DNA of 64,000 nucleotides from assembly GCA_036874045.1 (NCBI GenBank), contig JAZBRI010000011.1:1302001-1366000 (forward strand). The letters are read 5' to 3'. Under the pieces are notes generated by a model. The model was not told the DNA's origin, made no database searches, and worked only from the letters and a program-made list of their open reading frames with translations. Position numbers and translations under genes: made by a program. This DNA comes from Cymodocea nodosa (taxonomy: Eukaryota > Streptophyta > Magnoliopsida > Alismatales > Cymodoceaceae). Every line of letters starts with the position of its first letter. Position 1 is the stretch's first letter. Positions 24,218-35,641 of the stretch are shown piece after piece.

Positions 24218-25693
24218 TTTGTTTTGCAAGAGGAAACAATATCAAAATGGATCTTGGACAGTGGAGCATCAAGTCACATGACCAGACAAAAAAGTCTACT
24301 ACAAAATTTTACGAATACCATGAAAAGAAGTGTAACATTTGGAAACAAAAGCAAAGATAAAATTATAGGTATAAGTAATGTTAAAATAACTATAACTTGT
24401 GTTATTTCGAATGTATTATATGTAGAAAACCTAGGATTTAATTTGCTGAGTGTTATAAAACTAACTAAGAATGGATACTATGTAGTGTTTAAAGATAATG
24501 TATGCAAAATTATTGATAAAAATATAGATGAAATTAAGTTTATTGCTAAAAGAAAAGGTTTTGTATGTATTTTATCTTTACCTTCTGGTGTAGTTGATTT
24601 AAATTCATGTTCGCTAGCTGAAACTAGTGATGCATATCTGTGGCATAGAAGGATTGGGCATATAAATACGACATTGTTACATAAACTATCTAGAAAACAT
24701 TTAGTGAGAGGTTTACCAAAGATTAAATACTCAAAGGACTTTATGTGTGATGCATGTGAGTTAGGTAAACTTCATAAAAACTCTTTTAAATCCAAAACTA
24801 ATATTTCAAGTAAGAGAGTCTTAGAATTTATACATATGGATCTATTTGGACCAACAAGAATCATGAGTCTTGGTGGTAAATGGTATGTATTTGTTTTAAT
24901 AGATGACTTCTCTAGATACACTTGGGTATATTTTCTAGCATCTAAGATAGAAGTTTTTGAAAAGTTTAAAATGTTTTGCAATCTTGTTCAAAATGAACAA
25001 AGTGGCTCTATTCAAAAACTTAGGAGTGATCATGGTACTGAATTTGATAATGATCAGATGAATAATTACTGTGTAGATCATGGCATTGATCATAGATTTT
25101 CTTTTCCAAGAGCATCGTCTCAAAATGGTGTTGTTGAGAGAAAGAATAGATCACTTTAGAAAATGGCCAAAACTATGTTGAATGAACATAAGTTACCTCA
25201 AAATCTTTGGGCTGAAGTAGTAAATACAGCTTGTTATGTCATTAACAGAAGTCACTTAAGACCTCGTGTTAATAAAACTCCTTTTGAAATTATGTTTAAT
25301 ATGGTTCCAAAAATTTCCTATATGAAACCATTTGGTTGCAAGTGTTTTATTCTTAATACTAAGAATAAAAGGGATAAATTTCAAGCCAAAGTGGATGAAG
25401 GAATTTTTGTAGGTTACTCTACTAGAAGTAAAGCCTATAGAGTATATAACAAGACTTCTAGAACTATTGAAGAAACCCTCTATGTAAGTTTCAATGAAAA
25501 TTCTTTTAGAGAATCTCAATCTAAAGCTGATAATGATGATTTGATCAATTTCCCAAAAGAGTTAGAGATCAATAGAGAGATTGAAGATTTATCTGAGAAA
25601 ATCAAAAATATGAACTTAGATGATCAAACTAATGATAAAAGTGATGGACTTTCAAATGTTGATGAGAATATTAAGGAAAATCAGAGAAATTAG
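24218..25693 (+). pseudogene. pol: S3 protease-integrase
   Basis: In the same frame as gag after a stop. The protease active site is WILDSGASSHMTR, intact. The integrase has HRRIGH, CDACELGK, catalytic D in HMDLFGP, D in RSDHGTEFDND and E in NGVVERKNRSL, with all three residues kept. A TAG at about 25157 follows at a position that is Gln in relatives. The GCKCFILNTK and RSKAYRVYNK blocks mark the C-terminal domain. Long open stretches (311 and 176 codons) show modest decay. Confidence 0.88.
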
Positions 25694-27040
25694 CGTTATT
25701 CTTCATCACATCCCGTTACTCAAGTCATTAGTAATATTAATGAGGGAGTTAAAACTAAAGCTTCAGTAAATTTAAGTAGTATGTGTATGTTTGTTTCTGT
25801 GGTGGAACCAAGGAATATAGAAGAAGCATTATCTGATGAAAATTGGATAGTGGCAATGGAAGAAGAACTAAATCAGTTCATTAGAAATGATGTTTGGGAA
25901 TTAGTCTCTCCACTAGAAAATCAATCCATAATAGGTACAAAATGGATCTTTAGAAAAGAAACAAAACAAATTAAACTAGTCAAGTTATAAGAAACAAAGC
26001 TAGATTAGTTGCACAAGGGTATACATAGGAAGGACTAGATTATGATGTAACATTTGCTCCTATGGCTAGGTTAGAAAGTATTAGAATATTATTGGCCTAT
26101 GCTTGTTATATGGATTTTAAATTATATCAAATGGATGCAAAGAGTGCATTTCTAAATGGTTTAATTAATGAAGAAGTCTATGTAAAACAACCACCTGGAT
26201 TTGAAGATATTAAAAATCCTGACTTTATGTATAAATTGAAGAAAGCCTTATATGGTTTGAAGCAAGCACCTAGATCGTGGTATGAAAGATTATCTACTTT
26301 TTTTAATAGAACAATGTTATATCATGGGAAAAGCGGATCATACTCTATTTATCAAAAGAGATGGTAAAGATCAAATTGTTGTTTAGTTAAATGTGGATGA
26401 TATAATCTTTGGAGCAACCTCTAATAAACTAATAAAAATATTTTCTTAAGAGATGACTAGTCAATTTGAAATAAGTATGATAGGAGAACTTTCATATTTT
26501 CTAGGACTTCAAATTAAGCAAATGGATAAAGGTATATTTTTAAATTAAGAAAAATATGCAGATGAAATGCTTAAGAAATTTAATTTTAATGATACAAGGA
26601 TTCAAGGAACTCCTATAAGTACTTCTTTAAAGTTAGATATTGATGACATAGGAAAATCAATAGATCAAAGAAAATACAGAAGTATGATTGGTTCTTTACT
26701 TTATTTGACAATCAATAGATCTGATAGTATGTTTGTTGTGTGTGCTTGTACTAGATTTCAATCTAATCCTTAAGAATCACACTCAAGTATTGTTAAAAGA
26801 ATATTTAGATATATACAAGGAACTAAAAATTTTGGACTGTATTATTCTAAGGATATAGATCTTATAGGATATACTGATGCTGATTATGTAGGATCTAAAT
26901 CTGATAGAAAGATTACTAGTGGCATATGTCAATTATTGGGAAATAATTTGGTGTCATGGTTTAATAAAAAGTAAAATTGTGTAGCACTTTCTACTACAAA
27001 AGCTAAATATGTTGCTGCTACACTATGTTGCACTCAGATT
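25694..27040 (+). pseudogene. pol: S3 RT-RNase H, truncated
   Basis: RT blocks are [59 protein letters not shown] and [12 protein letters not shown]. The catalytic YVDD is altered to NVDD next to a stop (near 26395). RNase H follows with SDRKITSG and TTKAKYVAA and stops at TQI (27040), where C2 begins. Frameshifts near 26000 and 26320 and several stops make it nonfunctional. Confidence 0.87.
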
Positions 27041-28050
27041 TGTTAGGGCAAGTAGTACAGGTGTGGAGTATGCCATAAGAAGTCCAGGTTCAATCGGAAG
27101 CTTGTTAACAGTAAGTATCTGGCATATTTATATTTTTAGTAGGTTATTAGAGCTAAGTATTCGAAAATAAAGTTTCAGTTGGAGGCTTTGAGCTAACTAT
27201 CTGAAAGTCAGAAGATTTCGGAGGGTTACTGGCTGTAACCATTCGAAATGACTTAAAGGACACTTAAGTGGACGTTTAGATAGTTATGAAGCTAAGTATC
27301 CGAAAGTCAGACACTTAAGTAGATCTTAAGATAGTTAAGAAGCCAAGTATCCAAAAAGCAAAGACTTAAGTGGATCTTCGGATAATTAGGTAGTAACTAT
27401 CCGAAAATCATAAGTTTTGGGAAGGTTAACGACAAAACCTTCTGAAATGACTGAAGAGACACATAAGTGAGTTTTCGGATAGTTAAGACAGTAACTATCT
27501 GAAAGACATGCAGTTTTCTGAGAGTTAATGATAGAACCTTTTGAAAGGATAGAGAGAGAGAAGTAAGTGGGTTTTCGGATAGTTAAGTCTGTAATTGTTT
27601 GAAATACCAAATCTCTTTGGACAGTTAGCCTGCTACAGTACCGCCTATTAGAAAGAAGAAAATCTTCGGATAGTTAAGTCTGTAACTATCTGAAATGTTG
27701 CAGATTTCGGAAAGATAAGAAGATAAGGCTCCGAAATTGAGAGTCCTTTCTCCGAAGCATTATTTCTCTACTATAATGGCTTGTATGTAATTAAAGGTTT
27801 ATAAACCCTAAGTTGGGTAGTATATAAACCTTTATGATGTTGTAAAACATTGCAGTTGATTGTGCCGAAGCTCATAGAAGAAACCTCAACTCTCTATGGA
27901 CATAGGCTGTTGCTGAACCACATAAATCCTATGTCTTCATCGTGTTATTTCTTCTTTTACTCTTCACTCCTAGTTTCGGTGAGTTTAGAGCTGACTATTT
28001 TTGTATCGTGCCATAGAAAGTTAACTGAATGATCCATCCAAACTACAACA
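27041..28050 (+). repeat. C2 5' LTR (1010 bp)
   Basis: Starts TGTTAGGGCA and ends CTACAACA, with a PBS 2 bp later. A TATATAAACC TATA-like box lies at 27821. The first 700 bp contain repeated CTTAAG, GGATAGTTA and TAACTATCCGAAA modules. CTTAAG occurs at 27263, 27314 and 27365 with exactly 51-bp spacing. Confidence 0.88.
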
Positions 28051-28052
28051 AC

Positions 28053-28065
28053 TGGTATTAGAGCG
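28053..28065 (+). other. PBS of C2 (tRNA-Met type)
   Basis: TGGTATTAGAGCG, one base off consensus. Confidence 0.88.
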
Positions 28066-28087
28066 AAGGTTCTTCAGTTTAAACAGA

Positions 28088-28928
28088 ATGGCAAACGATA
28101 GAAAGCTCAGGATCGAGAAGTTTGATGGCAAAGATTTTGGATACTGGAGATCTCAGATTGAAGACTATTTGTATCAGAAGGATGTTCATCAACCTCTATT
28201 CAGAAGAAAACCAGAGAAGATGGATCAAGAAGAGTGGGAGTTACTAGACATAAAAGCTCTAGGTCTCGTCAGGTTGTCACTAACAAGGAATGTTCATTCT
28301 AATGTTGCCAAGGAGAAAACAACGGCTGACTTGATGAAAGCTTTGTCCAACATGTATGAGAAGCCATCAACTGCCAATAAGGTATTTCTCATGTGTAGAT
28401 TATTTAATCTGAAAATGCATGAAAGTGGAAATGTAATAGACCATGTTAATAAGCTAAATATTATCTTGAATCAACTGCATTCAGTAGATATAGTATTTGA
28501 TGATGAAGTTAGGGCCTTGATTTTATTATCCTCATTACTAGAAAGTTGGTCTCCTAACGTGACTAGTGTAAGCAGTTCACTAGGTCATGAGAAGCTCAAG
28601 ATGAGTGAAATCCGAGATTTAATTTTGAGTGAGGACATTCGCAGGAAAAGTAAATTATCAGCTTCAACTTCTGCCCTTAGTGTTGAAATTAGAGGGAGAA
28701 GTAAATCAAAACATTTTAAATCCAAAGGAAGGTCAAAATCTAGAGGTACCAGTAAAGTGAGATCAGATATCAAATGCTGAAACTACAATCAATGGGGGCA
28801 CTTCAATTCATATTGTAAGGCTCCCAAGAAAGACAACAGAGGGAAGGAATTAGGAGCAGTTGCAAATGTTGTCTCCTACGATTCAGATGATGCCCTAGTA
28901 TGTTGTGTAGACAGTTCAATTGACTCAT
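28088..28928 (+). pseudogene. gag: C2 gag
   Basis: Opens MANDRKLRIEKFDGKDFGYW at 28088, a typical copia gag start. The capsid-like block LMKALSNMYEKPSTANKVFL and HVNKLNIILNQLHSVDI is intact for 230 codons. A basic Arg/Ser/Lys-rich tail leads to a knuckle in which Cys-Trp is now Cys-stop and the second Cys is Tyr (NYNQWGHFNSYC). Reading then continues in the same frame into protease. Apart from that stop, gag is well preserved. Confidence 0.87.
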
Positions 28929-30591
28929 CGGTACTGGACTCAGGAGCTTCATTCCACACTACCTACAGGAAGGATTTGTTGCACAGTTATCATGCAACTC
29001 CTGTGAAAAAGGTGTACCTAGCTAACAACACAAGTCTGGATGTGTTGGGAATAGGAGAGGTACACATAAAAACAAAGCAAGGGATATGAAAATTGCAAGA
29101 AGTCTGATATGTACTTAATCTTGCAAAGCAATTAATTTTCATAAGTTTCCTAGACAATGATGGTTATCAGATTGCCTTTGGTGCAGGCAAGTGGAAGGTA
29201 ACCAAAGGTGCAAGAATTGTTGCCTCAGGATAGAGGACTGGCACCTTATATCTAACATCAGATCAAGATGACTCTATTGCAGTAGTTAGTGATACTGAAG
29301 ACACTAACTTATGGCATAAAAGACTAGGACACCTCAATGAGAATGGACTGAAAGTTTTAGTGGTAGATGGGAAAATCCCTAAGCTGAAGAATGTCGATTA
29401 AGAGATATGTGAGGACTACATTGAGGGAAAGCAGAAGAAAGTCAGCTTTGCCAAGACTTCTCATGATCCTAAGTCATAGAAATTGGAACTGGTTCACACG
29501 AATGTGTGGGGGCCTGCCCCTATCAATTCTTTAGGAGGTGCTCTCTATTATGTCACCTTCATTGATGACAGTACAAGGAAGGTATGGGTTTATTTTCTAA
29601 AATAGAAGTCTAAAGTTTTCCAAGTCTTCAAGAAATGGAAGGCAGAAGTGGAAAATCAGAGTGGAAGAAAAATCAAATCCATCAGGTCAGATAATGGAGG
29701 AGAATATGATAGCCATGAATTTAAAGTTTATTGTGATGAGCAAGGGATTAGAAGACAGAGGACTGTAGTTGGAACTCCATAACAAAATAGAGTTGCTGAA
29801 AGGATGAACAAGACCTTGAATGAACGGGCAAGATGCATGAAACTACATGGAGGCTTTCCCAAAACATTCTAGGCAGAAGCTGTCAATACAGCTGCCTATC
29901 TAATAAATAGAAGACCATCTGTCCCAATGGGGCTTAAGAATCCTGAAGAGTTGTGGACAAGGAAAGAGGTCAACTATGCTCACTTGAAAGTCTTTGGATC
30001 CAAGTCATTTGTCCACTTGAATAGCGATAAAAGAGACAAGTTGGATTCAAAATCACAGAAATGTTATTTCATTGGCTATGGTAAGGATTATTTTGGTTAC
30101 AGATTCTAGGTAGAAGAAACCAAGAAAATAATCTGTGCAAAAGATGTCATATTCATTGAATCCAAGATGTACAAGCATAGAGAAAGTGCAGATGAACAAT
30201 AGTCAGAGCTTCAGTCTGAAAGTACTGCTGAGATCAGTCTAGATAATAATGCTGAACAACCTCAGAAGGAACCTGTAAAAGAAATTCAGCTTCCAAAGGC
30301 TGAACATCAAGAACATCTAGATGATCAAGAAGATGAAGTTGTCACTAGACAACTTAGAAGATTTGGAAGAGTTTCCAGATGACTTGAAAGGTATGTACCA
30401 TCATTCAATTATCAATTATTGACAAATGATGGTGAACCTGAAACATATCAAGAAGCAATCTGTGCAAGTGATGCACACAAATGGGAGTTAGCAATGAAAG
30501 AAGAAATGAGATCCCTAGAGAAGAATAATACTTGGGAGCTAACTTCATTGCCAAAAGAAAAGAAAATCCTAGGAAACAAGTGGGTGTTCAG
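28929..30591 (+). pseudogene. pol: C2 protease-integrase-RT start
   Basis: In the same frame as gag throughout, broken only by stops and not by frameshifts. Protease VLDSGASFHTTYR. Integrase HKRLGHLNENGL, then HTNVWGP (first catalytic Asp is Asn), RSDNGGEYDS, and NRVAERMNKTLNE with the preceding Gln now a stop. VFGSKSFVHLNSDKRDKLD and CYFIGYG mark the integrase C-terminus. RT starts with WELAMKEEMRSLEKNNTWEL and NKWVFSV, then stops at the S4 LTR. Most stops sit at Gln, Trp or Arg positions. Confidence 0.87.
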
Positions 30592-31804
30592 TGTAGGATC
30601 GTTTGTATCACAAGAGGGGGGGTGAATTGTGTCTTTAGTAATTAAACTAGTGGATAAAACACGAGCACAAAACACTCGTAAATGAAATTCTATTCTTCTA
30701 TTTCAAGACAGAATTTACAATATCTTTTCAGCTCAATACCCTTCTTGACGGTTTTGATAGAGTAATTTTTTGATATACAATTCAAATAGGAAAACAAAGC
30801 TCTTTTTCAAAACTAATTTTGAATTGTATAAAACCTGATCTTTATGCACACAGCTCTTTTCTTTCTCTTTGCTTAGCTTCTGTATCTCTTCTTCTCTAGT
30901 TGTCGAATTTCTAGACTTCTTGCGTTTGCAGCTCCGTTTCTAAAATTGCTTGGAATTTCAAACTTCTTCTGATGTTGGAGAACTTTTCAGAATATGAATA
31001 TTCAAACTTAACTTTTTAGTTAGGGATCCAGATTGAATATTCAGACTTGGTTTTTGAGATTGGGATCCTTCGTTGCAATGTAGCTCGTACTCTCTATTAG
31101 TAGTCGAACTTTGTTGTCTTTCACATTCAGCATGTTCATCCACTTGATCCACAATCCATAATCCACGTATTAATTTTCTCTTTAATCCAAATTACTTTCT
31201 ATTTAAATTTCCACTTTCTTCACTAACAATTTGAGTTTCCACGATCTCCACTCGTAGATTCACTGAAACTTTATCTTCCTAGAGTCTTGTAGAATATCTT
31301 CTAAGTCTTCGATTTAGTCGAACATTTATCCTTTAACTCCTGTCAAAACTCGAACACATATCCTTTAACTCTTCGAGTTTTTGCACCTGCAAAACACATG
31401 ACTAAACAAGGAAACTTATCTGTTCATTAGTCTTTTTATAAAACTCAAACAGTTATCTATCCATGCGTACAAAACTCAAACAGTTATCTAACTATTCGAT
31501 TTTTCATTATCGAACGCACATGGAAAACATGTGACAACTTAAAACATTAAAAACACACATGCAGATAACTTAACTATACGAGTTTTTAACATAAAGTATT
31601 TGACAAAAACGAAACGTTAACTATCTGAAAGTTTAACTATTGCAAATCTAGCTCTTCGGAAATCTTTAATTTATCCAACATAAAAATGAAACTTTCCGAT
31701 AATCTATTAACTATTATACTTAGAGAAATATACTTAGAGAATATTATGTAGACTTATTAAAATACGTTAATAAAGCATATATCATCAAAATTAAATACCT
31801 AACA
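30592..31804 (-). repeat. S4 3' LTR (1213 bp)
   Basis: On the minus strand it starts TGTTAGGTATT after a polypurine tract and ends GATCCTACA. It is complete and is the reference for the truncated copies at 41888-42651 and 13887-14470. Confidence 0.93.
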
Positions 31805-31912
31805 ATCTCTCCCTTTTTGATGATGTCAAAACCTAATAAGTCACATAATTTATATCTCCCCCTTTTTGGCATTATAAAAAAGTAAACAAACTATTTTCTC
31901 CCCCTTTAGGAA
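31805..31912 (-). other. Three polypurine tracts before S4 3' LTR
   Basis: On the minus strand AAAAAGGGAGAGAT (abutting the LTR), AAAAAGGGGGAGATA (about 31853-31870) and AAAGGGGGAGAAAA (about 31896-31912). Multiple tracts are a known hallmark of Sireviruses. Confidence 0.85.
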
Positions 31913-32130
31913 GTTAAGTTTTATAAATGTAAGGAAGGATATCTTACTAAGTATATATTAATCAAAACGATAATGTCAACCATACGTAGGATTTATGGAT
32001 TAAGCAAAAACTGTTTAATATCATAAATTGTGAAAAATAATCACATAACATTAAAATCAATAAACAGTTTACATAATGGTTTTGGTTACAAATTACAAAA
32101 AATAAATCATGTAATACATAATTTGTATAA
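31913..32130 (-). other. 3' untranslated stretch of S4
   Basis: AT-rich sequence between the accessory stop (32131) and the polypurine tracts. No coding seen. Confidence 0.6.
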
Positions 32131-34710
32131 TCACAAGCCTCTTTGTCTTCGAAAAATGTCAATCAGAGTATCTTAAATTTTCTTTGCAATATCTATACTA
32201 ACTCTGTTTATTTGATCAAGTAATGCCTGATCTAAATCATTTTGAGAAACTTGTGATGGTTGCTGTAAAAATTCAATATGTATGTCTGTATCTATACCTG
32301 TATGTATTTCTCTGTGCATACCTTGTTGTATATCTGTATGTTGCTGTGTTTTTGTAAATTCTGTGGATTATTGCTGTGTTTGCCGAACCTGTTGTTGTTG
32401 TTGTCTGAGGATAGGTGTATTTGCCGCTTGGTATTTTTGGATTTCCTTTGCAAAAAAAGATCGTGACTTTAATCTTTTCTATGGCCAAAGTGTAATATCT
32501 ATTTGACTTGCCACAATTCTCAAAATTGTATCACCATAAAATAATTTACTCTACAAATGTAAGATATGAGAAACAAAAATATCATACCAGTTCACCTGTA
32601 TATGGTTGATTAATGCGTATGTAGCATAAAGACAACATCTGTCAACTTCTACCCCATGACCAAACCTCTGAAACAATGTAGCATGCAATATTTTTGCAAT
32701 AAAATGTGCTTGGCCATTTAAGTCATTTAGTAATGTCAATGGTTTGTTGGCAGTTGGATCTTTGGCTAAACTTGTAATGTCCCATCCCAATCGATAAACC
32801 TGTTTTCTTTCTGATAATTTAACTCCTTCATTTTTCAAACCAAGTACCTGATGAAGTAAATTTGGAGTTAAATATATGTCATTTTCTTGTATACTAGAAA
32901 TAGGAATACCTTCTTCCACTATTAAGTTTGAGTAAAAACAACTAAGAAGTTCGGGTATAGCAAGATGGCCTAGCTGTTGTGGAAGTAGAGTCAACGAGCC
33001 TTGAAATTCAAACAATTCACGTATGTGTGCCATCCCTTCAAACTTAACTGGTCTTGAATATAAAATTGTAAAAGTTTTATATGTTTGAAATTTGTCATAA
33101 CAGGAATTATTTTTGAACCATAATAGTGTATTTGCATTTAAACTCTATTCAGGATTAGGTATTTTCTTGTCATGATGTTCTTATCTGGGACTTATTTCAA
33201 TATCATCAGTAGCATCTATATTGTCAGATCTTTCAGAACTAGTGGAATTTCTATCAAAACTAGTATAAATGTCTGAAATATCTGTTAATGTCATATCAAT
33301 AATCTGCTGAATTTCTTCTGTTTGTTCTTTTGGAAACATTTGAGTAGCAATAGTCTCTGTAACAATCAGTATATCAGCAACCTGTATATCTATATGTGAT
33401 CTATACAACTGTCTCTGTATGAAAGAATGTTCTATATCTGTCTATGGAATAGAATCGTCTTGTATTTCTGAAATTTGTATATGTGAGACATTGGTAGTAT
33501 CATATTCTATTTGTAACTGTGTATGTTATTGATTATATACATTTATCAACAAGTATACGATATATTGTAACAGACATAACCATACATATAAAGTGTAGTA
33601 TAAGCAACTGTACCAAAATTCAAAAGTCTCTGTTCGAGATACAATAAGAGGAATAATATTTGTACATTCCTTTTCAGATGAAATATCTTCAAAATTCATA
33701 GACTCAGTGTCTATGTCATCAATAATATCATCAAATTTGATATCATCTGTATATATATCATCAAAATTTCCTACATTCTCACTTTCCGTAGGAAAAGAAT
33801 GTGTGCTTGCAGCATTGTGTGAAAAACTGTCCATTGTATTAAAAGATACATTATGCACTAATGTGACACAATACCTTAGAGTATATGCTTGTAAGCTAAT
33901 ATTTGTCACATCTACTGGGATTCCTAACAAAAATGTCTATCCAGCTTCTGCAATGGAGCATAGTTTTCCATTTTTCATTGATTCTTCTTTTTGCTGCAAT
34001 ATTTCTTGTACACCTATAGTTAGTCCAAAATATTCAATTGTCTTTTTCTTTGTCCAACTATATGTCTGTAGTGTTTCAGGTTGTTCAGGAGGTTCTAAAA
34101 TTGTCTTAATTTCTCCTGTTAAAGGCACCTGTTGTCTTGATGGTCCTTCACCATGATGCCTAGGTGGTAATAATGGAATATAGAGTTTTAAGCTCTCCAC
34201 CTCTGCCATTTTGAGTTGATAAACTCTTTGTCCTTCACTTCGAAGGCCCATTTTGCTAATGGCAGTTTTCTGTTCATCGATATACTGTTTAATATCATCT
34301 AAAACAGCTAGGGGAAAATAATGTTGGGAATACAAGGATTGTAATTCCCTGTTTGCATTTTTGATCATTGGTCCCCACTTCTTTCCATAATAAGTGATAG
34401 ATTGTATCGATGTCTCTAGTACTTGTCCAGAACTTACAACCGTAGGGTTAGGTTGTAAATTTCTTTTCCATAAATGCAATGCAGAAAGTTCAGTCTGTTT
34501 TAGTCTAAACTGTGTTTCAGCATAATTTCGAATAAATTTCCAACAGAAATTTTTCTCATCTTGAACAGCTTTTCTTATTTCATGTAGTATTTCATTTGAA
34601 AAAGTGTACCTTGAATAGATGTCGTTGATTTCATTCTGCATTTTCTGAAGTTCCAGCTCTCTTTTCTGCACTTTGGTAATTCTATCACGTCCTCTTCCAC
34701 GTCCTGACAT
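32131..34710 (-). pseudogene. S4 accessory (env-position) ORF
   Basis: One reading frame of about 860 codons from the ATG at 34710 to the TGA at 32131, broken by about nine in-frame stops but no clear frameshift. The N-terminus is SGRGRGRDRITKVQKRE, basic and Gly/Arg-rich. The next 250 residues are helical and open, with repeated YSRYTF/YSQHYFP-type segments. The middle is acidic (FDDIIDDID...). The C-part has the conserved domain: HIRELFEFQGSL, SCFYSNLIVEEG, LLHQVLGLKNEG, LNGQAHFIAKIL, QRFGHGVEVDRCC, YATYALINHIQVNWYD and KLFYGD. The tail is Gln-rich. It matches the putative plant transposon protein family. Cellular role is unknown, and no catalytic motif is recognised. Confidence 0.82.
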
Positions 34711-35641
34711 TGTTGATTAATCTTTGCTTTGCACTATAGAACTTAGTGGAAGGAAAGATTGTGAAGCTAGGGTTTTACCAAGGTAGAAACACGAAAGGTT
34801 GTTAGGAAAACATTCATAACTCTCCGAGTTTAGAAACAGATAAACGGATTCAATCATTGAAATCATAAATATAAGATCTGTTACCAATAAATAACTCGAG
34901 TGCTTGCAATAACTGTACAAGTTTTACAACCAACAATTGCAGAATACTTAGCGTAACTGTGCATATAAAGAAAATAACTTCAGGCTAAGTGAAAAAGTGA
35001 GAAAACTCGAAGACTTATGATAACTGTTCAAGTTTCTCGAAGGAATAGGTGTGAAAAGTCGAAGATTTAAACATAACTATTCGAGTTTCGACTGAGACAT
35101 TATAAAGCAAAGAAATTCAACACATGCACAATTTTAACTTAAGGTGTTTAGAAAGTTTCAGAGACTTATAAACCTAACTATCAGATGCTTAGGCGCATTT
35201 CGGAGAGTTACAGATAACCTTCCGAAAGATAACTTAAGTCAATCGTCCAGATCACGACACATGTACTTAAGTAGTTTTATAATAAAGAGATGTTTCAGAT
35301 AGTTACAAATCTAACTTTCCGATGCCCAAATGCATTTCAGAGAGTTACAGATAACTTACCGAAAATCCACTTAAGTCATGCATTATGGTTTCGACACGTG
35401 TACTTCAGGAAATAATAAAATAGTCTATTGAACGTTTTAAAACACAAATGTCTGATACTTGTAATATAACTTGCCAAAACAATAGAAAATTTAGATACTT
35501 AAGAATTAAAATACCTGCAAGTCACTGATAGTTTAGAAATGTACTTAATTAAGGTGTATTTCCTGAAATTGTGCAGATTCTTTCATGAAAACATATAATA
35601 GTTCAAAAGTTATGAATTATTATACGAGAAATTGCTCCCCC
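34711..35641 (-). promoter_or_regulatory. LTR-U3-like block upstream of S4 accessory ORF
   Basis: On the minus strand a GGGGGAGC tract (35634-35641) is followed at once by sequence homologous to the 5' end of the Athila LTR U3 (compare 19650-20120 in the solo LTR, same orientation). G-box-like cores lie at 35395 (CACGTG), 35258 and 35121 (CACATG), exactly 137 bp apart. The first two have CTTAAG 25 bp further on, as in Athila. Promoter function is inferred. Confidence 0.65.

Larger units (their letters stand above)
20593..27040 (+). mobile_element. Sirevirus-like element S3, 3'-interrupted
   Basis: Plus-strand Sirevirus with 5' LTR, PBS, gag, protease, integrase, RT and part of RNase H. It is interrupted inside RNase H at 27040 by copia C2. 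Its 3' part is not found after C2/S4; S5 overlaps the same RT/RNase H codons and so is a different copy. Confidence 0.9.
27041..30591 (+). mobile_element. Ty1/copia element C2 (Tork-like), 3'-interrupted
   Basis: Plus-strand copia with 5' LTR, tRNA-Met PBS, gag, protease, integrase and the first RT block, inserted in S3 RNase H. It is cut at 30591 by S4 entering in the opposite direction. The remaining RT, RNase H and 3' LTR are absent from the window. Confidence 0.9.

Noticed and set aside
33526..33660. Hydrophobic stretch in the S4 accessory ORF that could be an Env transmembrane segment
   Set aside because: It is in frame, but the S5, S1 and Athila versions show no counterpart, and no signal or fusion peptide is seen. 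Calling the ORF an envelope gene is not supported.
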